Shown here: positions 8,722 through 17,933 of the stretch, piece by piece
Position numbering within the stretch: the stretch's first letter is position 1
Layout of the letters: every line of letters begins with the position of its first letter
Source of the DNA: Saccharothrix sp. NRRL B-16348
GTDB lineage: Bacteria > Actinomycetota > Actinomycetes > Mycobacteriales > Pseudonocardiaceae
Assembly: GCF_001280085.1 (NCBI RefSeq)
Contig: NZ_LGED01000001.1
Span: forward strand, 1-64,000
Reading direction: 5' to 3'
DNA length: 64,000 nucleotides
Made by a program: the position numbers and the translations under genes
Notes under the pieces: model-generated
The model's database searches: none
Seen by the model: only the letters and a program-made list of their open reading frames with translations
Told to the model about the DNA's origin: nothing

Positions 8722-8943
8722 TCGGTTGACGAACCCCGCAGGGGATGAGCCGGACGGCTGGCGGTAAACAGCGCCACACCCTGCGGCGGGCCCTTGATTG
8801 GTCGCGGGATCGAGGGTCCGCCGCGGTTCCGAACAGCGCGGCCGGGCCGGGACCTGCTGGGCGGAAAGCGGAAGTCGGCACGAACGCCACCGGAACGGGT
8901 GACCGCGCTGGCGGTGGTCGTGGGTGGGCGATAAGCAGGTGCC

Positions 8944-9414
8944 ATGCACCTCGCTGTGGCACTCGCCCTCACGGCCTCGTTCACGGTCGTCTCCGGAGAA
9001 CTGATCAGCTACGACCCGGCCGTGCCCGCCGGAGCGCGGGCGGAGGTCGTGGCCGCGCCCCGGGACGGCGGCACGGTCGTGCTGCTGCGCACCAGCGGCC
9101 TGCTGCCCGACCGCGACTACGGCGCGCACGCGCACGTGAACCCCTGCGGACTCGCGCCGGACGACGCCGGGCCGCACTACCAGCACGTCCAGGGCGGTGC
9201 GACGGATCCCGCGTTCGCCAACCCGCACAACGAGATCTGGCTCGACTTCACCACCGACGGGCACGGTCGCGGCGAGGTGATGACGCGGGTCGAGTGGCAG
9301 TTCGACGAACGGCGCCCGGGCTCGATTGTGCTGCACGAGGAGCACACGCACACCGAACCCGGTCAGGCGGGCACGGCCGGCGCCCGGCTCGGCTGTCTCA
9401 CCGTCCCGTTCTGA
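8944..9414 (+). CDS. Cu/Zn superoxide dismutase-like secreted protein
   Basis: A 156-residue protein with a cleavable-type N-terminal hydrophobic segment (MHLAVALALTASFTVVSG), so it should act outside the membrane. The core holds the SodC-like metal-site pattern: GAHAHVNPCG (about 59-68), GPHYQH (76-81), an Asp-rich DFTTDGHGRG turn, and HEEHTH followed by AGARLGCL, which matches the C-terminal GxAGxRxxC region of SodC. The short N-terminus and altered spacing mean it belongs to the divergent actinobacterial SOD-like group; full dismutase activity is not certain. It is monocistronic, with a 200-base leader that I cannot interpret. Confidence 0.7.
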   Translation: MHLAVALALTASFTVVSGELISYDPAVPAGARAEVVAAPRDGGTVVLLRTSGLLPDRDYGAHAHVNPCGLAPDDAGPHYQHVQGGATDPAFANPHNEIWLDFTTDGHGRGEVMTRVEWQFDERRPGSIVLHEEHTHTEPGQAGTAGARLGCLTVPF

Positions 9415-9538
9415 CCCGCGCGCCGGACTTGTGGCGCAGGACCGCGCGGACCAGCGCGGGGTCGAGCGGGTTCGCGGGGCTTGACCTCCAGCGCGGACGA
9501 GGTCGCACGATCGGGGCCTCGACGAACGGGGGGCGCCG

Positions 9539-10153
9539 GTGCTCGCGAAGTGGATCACCTGTGACGTGCCGGCGGAGACGCGTGACGCGTTCGCCGCGGC
9601 CCAGGCGAGGTGGACGGTCATCGCCGACCAACCCGGCCTGGTCGGGCAGGTCGGCGGCTGGGACCGGCGGTCCGGGCGCGCGCACGTGCTGGCCCTCTGG
9701 GCGGACGCCGACAGCCACCGGCTGTTCCTGCGCGATCGGCACGACGCGGTGGCCGACGCGAGCGGCTACCACGGGATCGAGGTCGCGCTCGGGGAGACCG
9801 TCCTCACCCTGCCCGGCACGGCGGCGACCGTGGCCGAGGCGATGCAGGGGCAGGTGCTGCGGGTCGCGGACTGCCGGCTCGCCGAGGGCGCGCACGAGCA
9901 CTTCGAGGACGTGCAGCGTCACGTGTGGGCGCCGGCGATGGCCGCCGCGGGCGTGCTCGGTGGTGTCGTCGCCCGCTTGGCCCCGGACCGCGTGCTCGTC
10001 GCCACGTTCTGGCCCGACGAGGACACCCACCGCCGGTACGCCGGGGAGGTGCCCCGGCTGCGGGCCCGCGCCGACGTGGACGCCGACGTCACCGGGATGA
10101 CCGGGCACGTGCTGCCGCTGGAGCCGGCGTGGCGGGTGCGGGCGGTTCGGTGA
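9539..10153 (+). CDS. DUF4937-like protein with two dimeric alpha/beta-barrel repeats
   Basis: A 204-residue soluble protein starts at GTG 9539, with GGGGGG six bases upstream. It has two similar halves of ferredoxin-like pattern (MLAKWITCDVPAETRDAFAAAQ... and VLRVADCRLAEGAHEHFEDVQ...), each with a conserved Trp/His pair (LVGQVGGWDR, ALWADADSH; LGGVVARL, TFWPDEDTH). This pattern matches YdbC/DUF4937-type proteins of the antibiotic-biosynthesis-monooxygenase-like fold. Enzymatic role unknown. It ends 43 bases before dus. Confidence 0.6.
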   Translation: MLAKWITCDVPAETRDAFAAAQARWTVIADQPGLVGQVGGWDRRSGRAHVLALWADADSHRLFLRDRHDAVADASGYHGIEVALGETVLTLPGTAATVAEAMQGQVLRVADCRLAEGAHEHFEDVQRHVWAPAMAAAGVLGGVVARLAPDRVLVATFWPDEDTHRRYAGEVPRLRARADVDADVTGMTGHVLPLEPAWRVRAVR

Positions 10154-10196
10154 TGTGGCACCCACCACTACCAGCGCTGGGTGACAATGGACGGCG

Positions 10197-11345
10197 ATGT
10201 CCACCGCCTTGCACGCCACCCAGCCCCTGAAGATCGGCCGGTACCTGGTCGATCCCGCCGTCGTGCTCGCACCCATGGCGGGCATCACCAACGTGGCCTT
10301 CCGGCAGCTCTGCCGCGAGTTCGGCAGCCCCACGTCGCTGTACGTCTGCGAGATGATCACCGCTCGGGCGATCGTCGAGCGCGACGCCAAGACGATGCAG
10401 ATGATCACGTTCGGCGCGGGCGAGAGCCCCCGGTCGATGCAGCTCTACGGCGTCGACCCGAAGTCGATGTCCGAAGCCGCGAAGATCATCGTCGACGAGG
10501 ACCGGGCCGACCACATCGACATGAACTTCGGCTGCCCGGTGCCCAAGGTGACCCGCAAGGGCGGCGGGGCCGCGCTGCCGTACAAGCGGCAGCTGTTCCG
10601 GCAGATCGTGCGTGCCGCGGTGCGCGCCGCCGAGCCCGCCGGCGTGCCGGTGACGGTCAAGTTCCGCATCGGCATCGACGACGACCACCTCACCTACCTC
10701 GACGCGGGCCGCATCGCCGAGGACGAGGGCGCCCAAGCGGTCGCCCTGCACGCGCGCACCGCGGCCCAGCGCTACTCCGGCCAGGCCGACTGGTCCGCCA
10801 TCGCCCGGCTGAAGGAGGCCGTGACCAGCGTCCCCGTGCTCGGCAACGGCGACATCTTCAGCGCGCGGGACGCCCTGGACATGGTCGCCCGGACCGGTTG
10901 CGACGGCGTCGTCGTCGGGCGCGGCTGCCTCGGCCGGCCCTGGCTGTTCGGCGAGTTGCAGGCCGCGTTCCGGGGCGAACCGATCCCGCCGGGGCCGCGG
11001 CTCGGCCAGGTCGCGGAGATCCTGCGCCGCCACGGCGTGCTGCTCGCGGACTTCCTCGGCGAGGACAAGGGCCTGCGTGACCTGCGCAAGCACATGGCCT
11101 GGTACCTGAAGGGCTTCCCGGTGGGCGCGGAGCTGCGGCGCAGCCTCGCCATGGTCTCCACCCTCGCCGAGCTGGACGACCTGGTCGGCAGGCTCGACCC
11201 GACGCTGGAGTTCCCGGACAACGCCGACGAGCCGCGCGGCAGGCAGGGCTCGCCCGGCAAGGTCGTGCTGCCCGAGGGCTGGCTGGACGACCCCGAGGAC
11301 GCCACCGTGCCCGTCGGGGCCGACGAGCTGCACTCGGGTGGCTGA
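10197..11345 (+). CDS. dusB: tRNA-dihydrouridine synthase
   Basis: A 382-residue FMN enzyme that reduces uridine to dihydrouridine in the tRNA D-loop. The TIM barrel begins with LAPMAGITNVAFR and contains the hallmark NFGCPVPKVTRKGGGAAL, whose Cys is the proton donor; VTVKFRIGIDD and the FMN phosphate site VVVGRGCLGRPW follow. Length is typical of DusB plus a short actinobacterial tail. It overlaps the next lipoprotein gene by 8 bp (start GTG inside the last codons), so the two are translationally coupled. In M. tuberculosis the homologue (Rv0823c) likewise precedes an LCP protein gene. Confidence 0.92.
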   Translation: MSTALHATQPLKIGRYLVDPAVVLAPMAGITNVAFRQLCREFGSPTSLYVCEMITARAIVERDAKTMQMITFGAGESPRSMQLYGVDPKSMSEAAKIIVDEDRADHIDMNFGCPVPKVTRKGGGAALPYKRQLFRQIVRAAVRAAEPAGVPVTVKFRIGIDDDHLTYLDAGRIAEDEGAQAVALHARTAAQRYSGQADWSAIARLKEAVTSVPVLGNGDIFSARDALDMVARTGCDGVVVGRGCLGRPWLFGELQAAFRGEPIPPGPRLGQVAEILRRHGVLLADFLGEDKGLRDLRKHMAWYLKGFPVGAELRRSLAMVSTLAELDDLVGRLDPTLEFPDNADEPRGRQGSPGKVVLPEGWLDDPEDATVPVGADELHSGG

Positions 11346-11793
11346 CGTGCTGCGCGCCGCGACGGCGCTGGCGTGTGCCCTCCTGCTGGCCGGCTGCGGT
11401 TCGGCGATCACCGGTGTCGCCCGTCCGCTCCAGGTCACCGACGTGGAGCGCGAGCTGGTGTCCGGCTACTTCGCCGACCTCAACGAGGCGGGCGGGCAGG
11501 GCACGACCGAGCAGCGCGACCTGCTCAAGGACACCCAGCACCCGGACTTCCGCGACGAGGACTGCCAACTGCCGTCCGGCACGATCAAGGTGCAGCCGAC
11601 CATGTCGACGCTGCGCCTCGACCCGGCGTGGGCGCCGCCCGGCGAGGACGAGCACCCGCGCGGTGTGGTGCTGGTCGTCGCGGTCACGCTGACCGTCGTG
11701 CAGGAGGGCTCCGAGATCGGCAGCCAGATCGGCTCGCAGCACGTCGTGCTGCTCAACGGCAAGGCCTACGGCTTCGCCCCTTGCGTCAATTGA
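11338..11793 (+). CDS. small lipoprotein downstream of dusB
   Basis: A 151-residue protein starts at GTG 11338, overlapping the dusB stop. The N-terminus is a lipoprotein signal (LRAATALACALLLAGC, Cys at about 20). The mature part has conserved Asp/Cys residues (FRDEDCQLPSG... and YGFAPCVN, possibly a disulfide) and a beta-rich centre (GVVLVVAVTLTVVQEG). Function unknown; it should be anchored on the outer face of the membrane. A 7-bp-stem hairpin follows the stop. Confidence 0.7.
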   Translation: MADVLRAATALACALLLAGCGSAITGVARPLQVTDVERELVSGYFADLNEAGGQGTTEQRDLLKDTQHPDFRDEDCQLPSGTIKVQPTMSTLRLDPAWAPPGEDEHPRGVVLVVAVTLTVVQEGSEIGSQIGSQHVVLLNGKAYGFAPCVN

Positions 11794-11799
11794 GGTGAC

Positions 11800-11824
11800 G
11801 CCGAGCCCGTTGAACACGCTCGGC
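11800..11824 (+). terminator. hairpin after the dusB-lipoprotein operon
   Basis: GCCGAGC and GCTCGGC form a perfect 7-bp stem with an 11-base loop, starting seven bases after the stop codon. No T run follows, as is usual for actinomycete terminators. Confidence 0.45.
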
Positions 11825-11973
11825 AAGCTTTTCGGCACTTCGATCACCGAATGTCACTAGTTCGGAGCAGTGCACGGTCAACCAGTCGAGGGAAATCCCT
11901 CTATGACGCGTCCCGCCCGCTCAAGCGTCGCCTCGGATCAGACGACACCTTGGCAAGGAGGGAGGTGAGCGCG

Positions 11974-12837
11974 ATGACCGCACTGCGACCCGAAGTCGCG
12001 GAGTCCGACCGCGACGGCCGGCCCGGAGGGGGCATGCCCACGTCCGAGCACGAGGGCACCGGACTGGTGCAGCTGCACGAGTCGATCGCCGCGCTGCTCG
12101 CCTCCCGCGGCCAGTGGCGGCAGGCCTACCAGCACCTGCGGTCCGCGTTCGACCTGGTCTACGCCGACCAGGACGACCCGCCGCAGGTGCCCGAGCAGCT
12201 GCGGCGCGAGGTCGACCGGCTGCGCCGCGAGCACGCCGAGGCGCGTGAGCAGAGCCTGCGCGACAGCCTCACCGACAGCTACAACCGCAGATACCTGGAC
12301 GAGCGGCTGCTCGACATGGTCGCCGAGCGCGGCTCCACCGCGGCGGGCCTCGCCATCGCGTTGATCGACCTGGACTGGTTCAAGCAGGTGAATGACACGT
12401 TCGGGCACCTCTTGGGTGACCGGGTGTTGCAGCGCGTGGTCGAGCTGTTGCAGGAGGAGCTGCCGGAGGGCGGGTTCTGCGCCCGCTACGGCGGCGAGGA
12501 GTTCGTCCTCGTGCTGCCCGACGTCGAGCCGACGCCCGCCGTGGAGATCGCCGAGTCGGCCCGGTTGCGTGTCGAGCGTCACGCTTGGGCTTCCCTCGCG
12601 CCCGGGTTGCGAGTGACCGTCAGCATTGGATTGGCCTATGAGCCGCCGCCCGCCGGGGCGCCGACCCGTCCGCCGGTCGCCCCGGAGCAGCAACTCCTGC
12701 GCGCGGACAGCCTGCTCTACACCGCCAAGCAGTCAGGACGGAACGCCGTCGCCTACCGCGAGAACGGCCGCGTCCTCCTGGCGGGTGCCGCTTCCGGGCG
12801 ACGAGGTATAGCCGAATCCCGGGTCGCCGGTTACTGA
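11974..12837 (+). CDS. GGDEF-domain diguanylate cyclase
   Basis: A 287-residue soluble protein starts at ATG 11974, with GGAGG eight bases upstream; an earlier in-frame start at 11851 lacks this. Residues about 30-105 form a helical, TPR/coiled-coil-like region (RGQWRQAYQHLRSAFDLVY...) and a linker. The GGDEF domain runs from DSLTDSYNRRYLDERL to the end: the metal-binding IALIDLDWFKQVND and the active-site GGEEF (about 173-177) are intact, so it should make c-di-GMP from GTP. No RxxD inhibitory site precedes GGEEF. c-di-GMP controls development in actinomycetes through BldD and RsiG; an RsiG homologue is encoded at 39433. Confidence 0.85.
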   Translation: MTALRPEVAESDRDGRPGGGMPTSEHEGTGLVQLHESIAALLASRGQWRQAYQHLRSAFDLVYADQDDPPQVPEQLRREVDRLRREHAEAREQSLRDSLTDSYNRRYLDERLLDMVAERGSTAAGLAIALIDLDWFKQVNDTFGHLLGDRVLQRVVELLQEELPEGGFCARYGGEEFVLVLPDVEPTPAVEIAESARLRVERHAWASLAPGLRVTVSIGLAYEPPPAGAPTRPPVAPEQQLLRADSLLYTAKQSGRNAVAYRENGRVLLAGAASGRRGIAESRVAGY

Positions 12838-13047
12838 CACCTACCGTCCACTCACCCTTTCGGACGTAGTCTGCTGCGCGCAACCGAGTACTGCCGACCC
12901 CTGTATCACCGGGAGTGGTCGTCAGGACTGGCCGTCATCCGTAGTATCGCCAAGGCAAGTGACACGCCGTTGGTGCAACCAATGTGTCCTTGCCGTCGTC
13001 AACTCGTGATGACGAGCGACTAATGACCGAAGCTGAAGGGAGACCGG

Positions 13048-16000
13048 GTGCCCGACGAGCCCCGCCGTGGCGGCCCCGGACCCGGAGGTGACCAGGCCCC
13101 CCAGGAAGACCAGCCGACCGGCCGTCGCCGCAGGTCGCTGGACGATGGCGGGCTGAGCGTGTCCGACCTGCTGGAACAGCACAGCCGCACGAACATCCCA
13201 CGCCCGGTCCCGTCCGGTCCGTCGGACACCGGCAGGCGCGCCGCGCCCGAGCCAGAGCCGCCCCGCAGACCCGCGCCGCCCCAGAACGGCAGGCACGCCC
13301 CCGAGGGCACCGGCCGCCGTGCCGCGCCGGAACCGCCGCGCAGGCAGGCGCCACCACCGGACTACGCGCCACCGTCACCCGAGGACACCGGCGCCCGCCC
13401 CAGGCCGACGAACGGCGCACCGCCCGCGGGCCGCCGCCCCACCGCTCCGCCCCCGAACGACTTCTTCGCCGCGGGCGAGGGCACGGGCACCCGGACGCCG
13501 CGGCCCGTGCCGGAGGACACCGGCGCCCGCCGCCGTCCCGACGAGCCCGGCGCACGTCCCGGCCGCCCGGCGCCACCGCCGGTGAACGGCCACGCGAACG
13601 GCTACGCGGGCCGACCGGACGACGTCGGCCCCGGGCGTCCCGCCGCGCCGCGCCCGGCGCCTCCCGTCGACCCGGGCACGCGCTTCCCGGCCAACGGCCG
13701 CCCGCAGGACCCGGCCGGGCCGCGACGCTCCGCCGAGGGCACCGGCCAACGCCCGCGCCCCGAGCTCCCCGGCGCCGCGCCGGGTCGACGGCTCCCGGAC
13801 GGCAGCGGACCGCGGCAGCGGCCCGAAGGTCTCGCCCCCGACACACCCAGGCGGCCGGCGGACGGCAGCGGACCGCGCCCCGAAGACCTGGCACCGGACA
13901 CACCCCGCCGCCACCCCGACGGCAGCGGACCACGCCCGCGTCCCGAAGACCTGGCGCCACGGCGTGCGGCGGACGGCGCGCCACGCCAGCACCCCGACGG
14001 CCTCGCGCCCGACACACCCCGCCGCCACCCCGACGGCAGCGGGCCGCGTCAGCGCCCCGAAGACCTGGCCGACGGCCCGCGCCGACGGCCGGACGAAGCA
14101 GGACCGCCCGGACGCCGCGTCGCCGAGGGCGCGCCGGCCGAGGGCATCGCCAGGCGGCTCGGCGACGGGCCGCGCCCCGGCGAGAACACCGGCCAACGCC
14201 CCCGTCCCGGCATCCCGACCGACAGCCCTCGTCGCCTCCCGGACGGCAGCGGACCGCGCCCGGACGTCCCGATGGGCGACGCTCCCCGTCGCCTCGCGGA
14301 CGGCAGCGGACCGCACGACCTGACCGGCGGGCCGCAGACCGGCCGCCGACCCGACCCGCGCCGCCCCGCGCCCGGCCTGCCCGGCGAAGACCCGACCGGC
14401 CGTCGTCCCGAGGGCAGCGGACCGCGCCGCCTCGCCGACGGCCCACCGGTCGTGCCGGTCGACGGCGCGGCACCGCGCCGCCTCGCGGACGGCCCGGTGG
14501 ACGGCAGCGGACCGCGCCCGGTCGGCGACGTGCCCGGCCGGAGGTTCGCCGACGACGGCCCCGCCGCGCCCGACCAGGCGCCGCCCGTCATCGCCGCCCG
14601 CCTCAACGCGGGCCCGGAGCCGCGCGAGGCCATCGACCCGGCCAGCCTCACCACGGAGATGGAGGCCATCAGCGACGACGTCAAGAAGCGTCGCGAGGTC
14701 GACCACACGCTGGCCCGCTTCTCCGCCGTCCACGACGAGCTGGCCGAGCAGGAGCGCCTGCGCAAGGAACGCCGCCAGAAGCTCATGCCGTGGAAGGCCG
14801 AGCACGACGAGGACGCCACCGAGTACGCCTCGCCGGTCGACGACCCCGACGACGAGGGCCCGCGCCGCCGCGGCCGCACGGCCAAGCACAGCAAGATCGT
14901 GCGCGCGGTCAAGGTCGTCGCGCTGGCCGCCGCCGTGCTCGTGTTCGTGTCCACCGGCCTCGGCTGGGGCGCGATGTTCTACATCGACAGCAAGATCACC
15001 GAGATCGACGCGCTGAACACCAACTCCGCCGCGGTGCACGAGGCGGAGAAGCAGCTCGGTGACGAGAACTTCCTCATCGTCGGCTCGGACAGCCGCGCGG
15101 GCGCGAAGCCGCAGGACGGCGTCGGCGACGCGGACGCCGAGCCGGGTGCGCGCTCGGACGTGCTGATGCTCGCGCACATCCCGGCCGACCGGAAGCGCAT
15201 GGTCGTCGTCTCCGTGCCGCGCGACCTGCTCATCACCCGGCCGCAGTGCGAGGAGTGGGACCCCTCCACCGGCCAGTACACCGGCAACCAGCTCGACTCC
15301 GCGCAGGACGTGAAGGCCAACGAGCCGTACGCGGTCGGCGGGCCCAAGTGCGTCAGCAAGTTCATGACCGAGCTGACCGGCCTGGAGATCAACCACTTCA
15401 TCAGCGTCGACTTCAACGGCTTCAAGGGCATGGTCGACGCCATCGGCACCGTCCCGGTGTGCGTGCCGAAGCCGATGAAGGACGACGAGCTCGGCGTGAT
15501 CTTCGAGGAGCCCGGGCGGTTCGAGATCGACGGCACCAAGGCGCTGGACTACGTGCGCGCCCGCAAGGTCGCCGGCGAGGAGAAGACCGACTTCGACCGC
15601 GTCAACCGGCAGCAGCAGTTCCTGTCCTCGTTGCTGCGCAAGGCGTTGTCCTCGGAGATCCTGCTGAACCCGGGGAAGCTCAACGGGTTCCTCAACGCGT
15701 TCGCCGCGTCGACCGTCGGCCAGAACATCGGCGTGAACGACATGCTGACGCTGGCGCAGTCGTTGCAGAGCCTCGAAGCGGGCCGCGTCACCTTCGTCAC
15801 CATCCCGCACGAGCGGTCCGAAGGCGCGACGCTGGCCCACGACGACAACCTGGAGTTGTTGAAGGAAGCCGACACCAAGGCGTTGTTCCAGGCCATCATC
15901 GACGGCACGCCGCTGCCGGAGGAGACCCCGGACAACACCGCGACCGACCCGGCCCAGGGCCAGACGTCGGCCGCCGCCCCGCCGCCCGGCCCCAAGCAGG

Positions 16001-16380
16001 GCAAGGTCGTCGACCACAAGGGCCTGAAGGTCCAGGTGCGCAACGGGGACCCGGACAACGACGGCGCTTCCCGCCGGACCACCCTGGCGTTGCGGGAACT
16101 CGGCTACGACGTGGTCATCGCCGGTGACGCGCCGCCCGCCGCGAAGACCGTGATCCTGTACGGCCTCGGCGCGGAGGACGCGGCGGCGACGCTGCTGTCC
16201 TCGGTGCCCGGCGCGACCTTGCAGTTCCAGGCGAACATGACCGGCGCGGTGCAGCTGCTGATCGGGCCCGGCTGGGACGAGGAGGTCCGGGCGCCGCAGG
16301 CGGCGGGCACCGATCCGGGCAAGGCGACGCCGCCCGAGGACCTGGCCGTGGTCAACGCGGGGAAGGACCCCTGCGCTTAA
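13048..16380 (+). CDS. LytR-CpsA-Psr (LCP) protein with giant Pro/Arg-rich cytoplasmic region
   Basis: An 1110-residue membrane protein starting at GTG 13048, with AAGGGAG upstream. Residues 1-560 are low complexity, built on degenerate repeats of the type R-x-P-D-G-S-G-P-R and P-E-D-L-A. A charged helical stretch follows (about 560-600), then one transmembrane segment (about 615-645), the extracellular LCP domain (from NFLIVGSDSRAG, about 674, with VVVSVPRDLLI and the conserved Arg/Asp residues) and a LytR_C domain (about 990-1080). LCP enzymes transfer lipid-linked polymers such as arabinogalactan or teichoic acid to peptidoglycan. Usual length is 350-550, so the N-terminal extension is the oddity. 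The gene sits between dus and phoU as in mycobacteria (Rv0822c). Confidence 0.88.
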   Translation: MPDEPRRGGPGPGGDQAPQEDQPTGRRRRSLDDGGLSVSDLLEQHSRTNIPRPVPSGPSDTGRRAAPEPEPPRRPAPPQNGRHAPEGTGRRAAPEPPRRQAPPPDYAPPSPEDTGARPRPTNGAPPAGRRPTAPPPNDFFAAGEGTGTRTPRPVPEDTGARRRPDEPGARPGRPAPPPVNGHANGYAGRPDDVGPGRPAAPRPAPPVDPGTRFPANGRPQDPAGPRRSAEGTGQRPRPELPGAAPGRRLPDGSGPRQRPEGLAPDTPRRPADGSGPRPEDLAPDTPRRHPDGSGPRPRPEDLAPRRAADGAPRQHPDGLAPDTPRRHPDGSGPRQRPEDLADGPRRRPDEAGPPGRRVAEGAPAEGIARRLGDGPRPGENTGQRPRPGIPTDSPRRLPDGSGPRPDVPMGDAPRRLADGSGPHDLTGGPQTGRRPDPRRPAPGLPGEDPTGRRPEGSGPRRLADGPPVVPVDGAAPRRLADGPVDGSGPRPVGDVPGRRFADDGPAAPDQAPPVIAARLNAGPEPREAIDPASLTTEMEAISDDVKKRREVDHTLARFSAVHDELAEQERLRKERRQKLMPWKAEHDEDATEYASPVDDPDDEGPRRRGRTAKHSKIVRAVKVVALAAAVLVFVSTGLGWGAMFYIDSKITEIDALNTNSAAVHEAEKQLGDENFLIVGSDSRAGAKPQDGVGDADAEPGARSDVLMLAHIPADRKRMVVVSVPRDLLITRPQCEEWDPSTGQYTGNQLDSAQDVKANEPYAVGGPKCVSKFMTELTGLEINHFISVDFNGFKGMVDAIGTVPVCVPKPMKDDELGVIFEEPGRFEIDGTKALDYVRARKVAGEEKTDFDRVNRQQQFLSSLLRKALSSEILLNPGKLNGFLNAFAASTVGQNIGVNDMLTLAQSLQSLEAGRVTFVTIPHERSEGATLAHDDNLELLKEADTKALFQAIIDGTPLPEETPDNTATDPAQGQTSAAAPPPGPKQGKVVDHKGLKVQVRNGDPDNDGASRRTTLALRELGYDVVIAGDAPPAAKTVILYGLGAEDAAATLLSSVPGATLQFQANMTGAVQLLIGPGWDEEVRAPQAAGTDPGKATPPEDLAVVNAGKDPCA

Positions 16381-16398
16381 GAGGACTGGACGTTTCGG

Positions 16399-16416
16399 GT
16401 TCACCCCCGGTTCACC
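16399..16416 (+). promoter_or_regulatory. PHO box upstream of phoU
   Basis: Two GTTCACC units (16399-16405 and 16410-16416) lie as direct repeats 11 bp apart, the arrangement recognised by the response regulator PhoP in actinomycetes. They are 45 bases before the phoU start. Confidence 0.75.
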
Positions 16417-16460
16417 GGGGCGGGTCGCTACCGCGATGACCTCGCCGTAGGCTGACGGCC

Positions 16461-17132
16461 ATGCGTGAGGCCTACCACGATCAGCTCGGACAACTCGCCG
16501 ACCAGCTCGCCGACATGTGCGGGATGGCCGGTGACGCGATGGAGCGCGCGACCGCTTCCCTGCTCGGGGCGGACCTAGCCCTCGCCGAGCAGGTGATCGG
16601 CGACGACGCCAAGATCGACGACGTGCGCGCCGACATCGAGGAGCAGGCGTACGCGCTGCTGGCGCTGCAGGCGCCGGTCGCCACCGACCTGCGCATCGTG
16701 CTCGCGGTGATCCACGCGGCCGAGAGCGTGGAGCGGATGGGCGACCTGGCGCTGCACGTGGCCAAGGCGGCGCGGCGCAGGCACCCGAACCCGGTGCTGC
16801 CGGACACCGTGCGGCCGTACTTCGCCGAGATGGGCCGCATCGCGGTCGAGCTGGCGCGTGAGGCGACCGACATCATCCGCACGCAGGACGTGAAGCGGGC
16901 GCGGTCGTTGGAGGACGCCGACGACGCGATGGACGACCTGCACCGCCACCTGTTCACGGTGATCATGGACAAGGACTGGGCGCACGGCGTGCCGTCCGCG
17001 GTGGACACCACGCTGCTCGGCCGGTTCTACGAGCGCTTCGCCGACCACGCGGTGTCGGTGGCCAAGCGCACCGTCTTCGTGGTCACCGGCCGGATGCCCG
17101 GCTACCACGGCGACACCGGCGACGGTTCCTGA
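16461..17132 (+). CDS. phoU: phosphate transport/signalling regulator PhoU
   Basis: A 223-residue all-helical protein with two PhoU repeats. The metal-binding ExxxD-type motifs are visible in [20 protein letters not shown] (about 90-108) and [20 protein letters not shown] (about 190-210). PhoU couples the Pst transporter to the PhoR/PhoP system and dampens Pho signalling when phosphate is ample. A PHO box lies just upstream. It is convergent with the espG-like gene, three bases separating the stops. In mycobacteria PhoY2 sits close to pstB; here a four-gene ESX cassette lies between them. Confidence 0.93.
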   Translation: MREAYHDQLGQLADQLADMCGMAGDAMERATASLLGADLALAEQVIGDDAKIDDVRADIEEQAYALLALQAPVATDLRIVLAVIHAAESVERMGDLALHVAKAARRRHPNPVLPDTVRPYFAEMGRIAVELAREATDIIRTQDVKRARSLEDADDAMDDLHRHLFTVIMDKDWAHGVPSAVDTTLLGRFYERFADHAVSVAKRTVFVVTGRMPGYHGDTGDGS

Positions 17133-17135
17133 GCG

Positions 17136-17933
17136 TCAGCCCAGTAGGCCGTTCAGCTCCTGCGCGAGCTGGGCGGCGATGCGCGCGTTGTCGGCGGGGG
17201 CGTGGGTGAGCCACTTCTGGCCGTCCTGCCCCTGCCGCGTCTGCGACATGTAGCGGCCCTGGTCGTTGTCGAACCACGCGACCTGCGGCGCGCGCTGCTC
17301 CCGGCCGTGCCTGCCGCGCACCGTGACGCCGAACTGGCCGGCGCGCAGCCGCGGCCGTTCGAACACCGCTTCCAACGCGCGGACCTGCGCGGACGCCGTC
17401 GAGCGCGGCGCCATGGTCTGGGTGAACGTGGCGTTGCCGAAGTCGTCGTCCCGCCGCGGCGGTGGCGGCGGCGCGGACGTCGGCATCGGCACGGTGATCG
17501 ACTGGCCGGGGCCGGGCCGCGACGGCGGGACGAGGTCCACGATCGCGCGCAGCAACCCGGGCGCCCGCATCAGGTCGACCTTGATCTGCCGGTCGTCCAT
17601 CACCGCGAGCGCCGCCGTCTCGCCCGCCGCGCCACCACGCGCGAGCAGCTGGCGCTCGACGTTGCGCGCGTCGAGCGACGCGACCGCGTTGAGGCTGTAG
17701 TCGAAGCGGACCAGCAGGGTCAGCGCTTCCTCCACCTCGGGCGCGACCCGGCCGCGCTGGGCCAGGCCGCGCGACTCCAGGTCGCGGTGGACGGCGTTGC
17801 GGATGCCGCGCCGCTCGTCGATCGTCTGCCCGAGGTAGGGGAATTCGAACGGGTAGGGACGGCTGCCGAGTCTCAGGTCTTCCCAGAGCATGTCGGCCGC
17901 CGCGTGGGACAGGGCGAACGAGAACACGTTCAC
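17136..17933 (-). CDS. espG: ESX secretion-associated protein, EspG family
   Basis: A 265-residue cytosolic protein of the EspG type. EspG chaperones bind PE/PPE-type substrates and deliver them to type VII secretion. Features are an N-terminal alpha/beta part (FALSHAAADMLWEDLRLG...PYPFEFPYLG), an Arg-rich helical centre and a Pro-rich linker (SAPPPPPRR), followed by a beta-rich end (AQVAWFDNDQGRYM...). It starts at GTG 17933, overlapping the PPE-like stop by four bases, so it is coupled to its probable client. No membrane or ATPase component of an ESX system is near, so it must rely on one encoded elsewhere. Confidence 0.75.
   Translation of the reverse strand: MNVFSFALSHAAADMLWEDLRLGSRPYPFEFPYLGQTIDERRGIRNAVHRDLESRGLAQRGRVAPEVEEALTLLVRFDYSLNAVASLDARNVERQLLARGGAAGETAALAVMDDRQIKVDLMRAPGLLRAIVDLVPPSRPGPGQSITVPMPTSAPPPPPRRDDDFGNATFTQTMAPRSTASAQVRALEAVFERPRLRAGQFGVTVRGRHGREQRAPQVAWFDNDQGRYMSQTRQGQDGQKWLTHAPADNARIAAQLAQELNGLLG

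Noticed and set aside
13375..16404. 1009-codon open frame on the minus strand
   Set aside because: It is antisense to the LCP gene. High third-position GC removes stops in the opposite frame; it has no recognisable domain or ribosome site.
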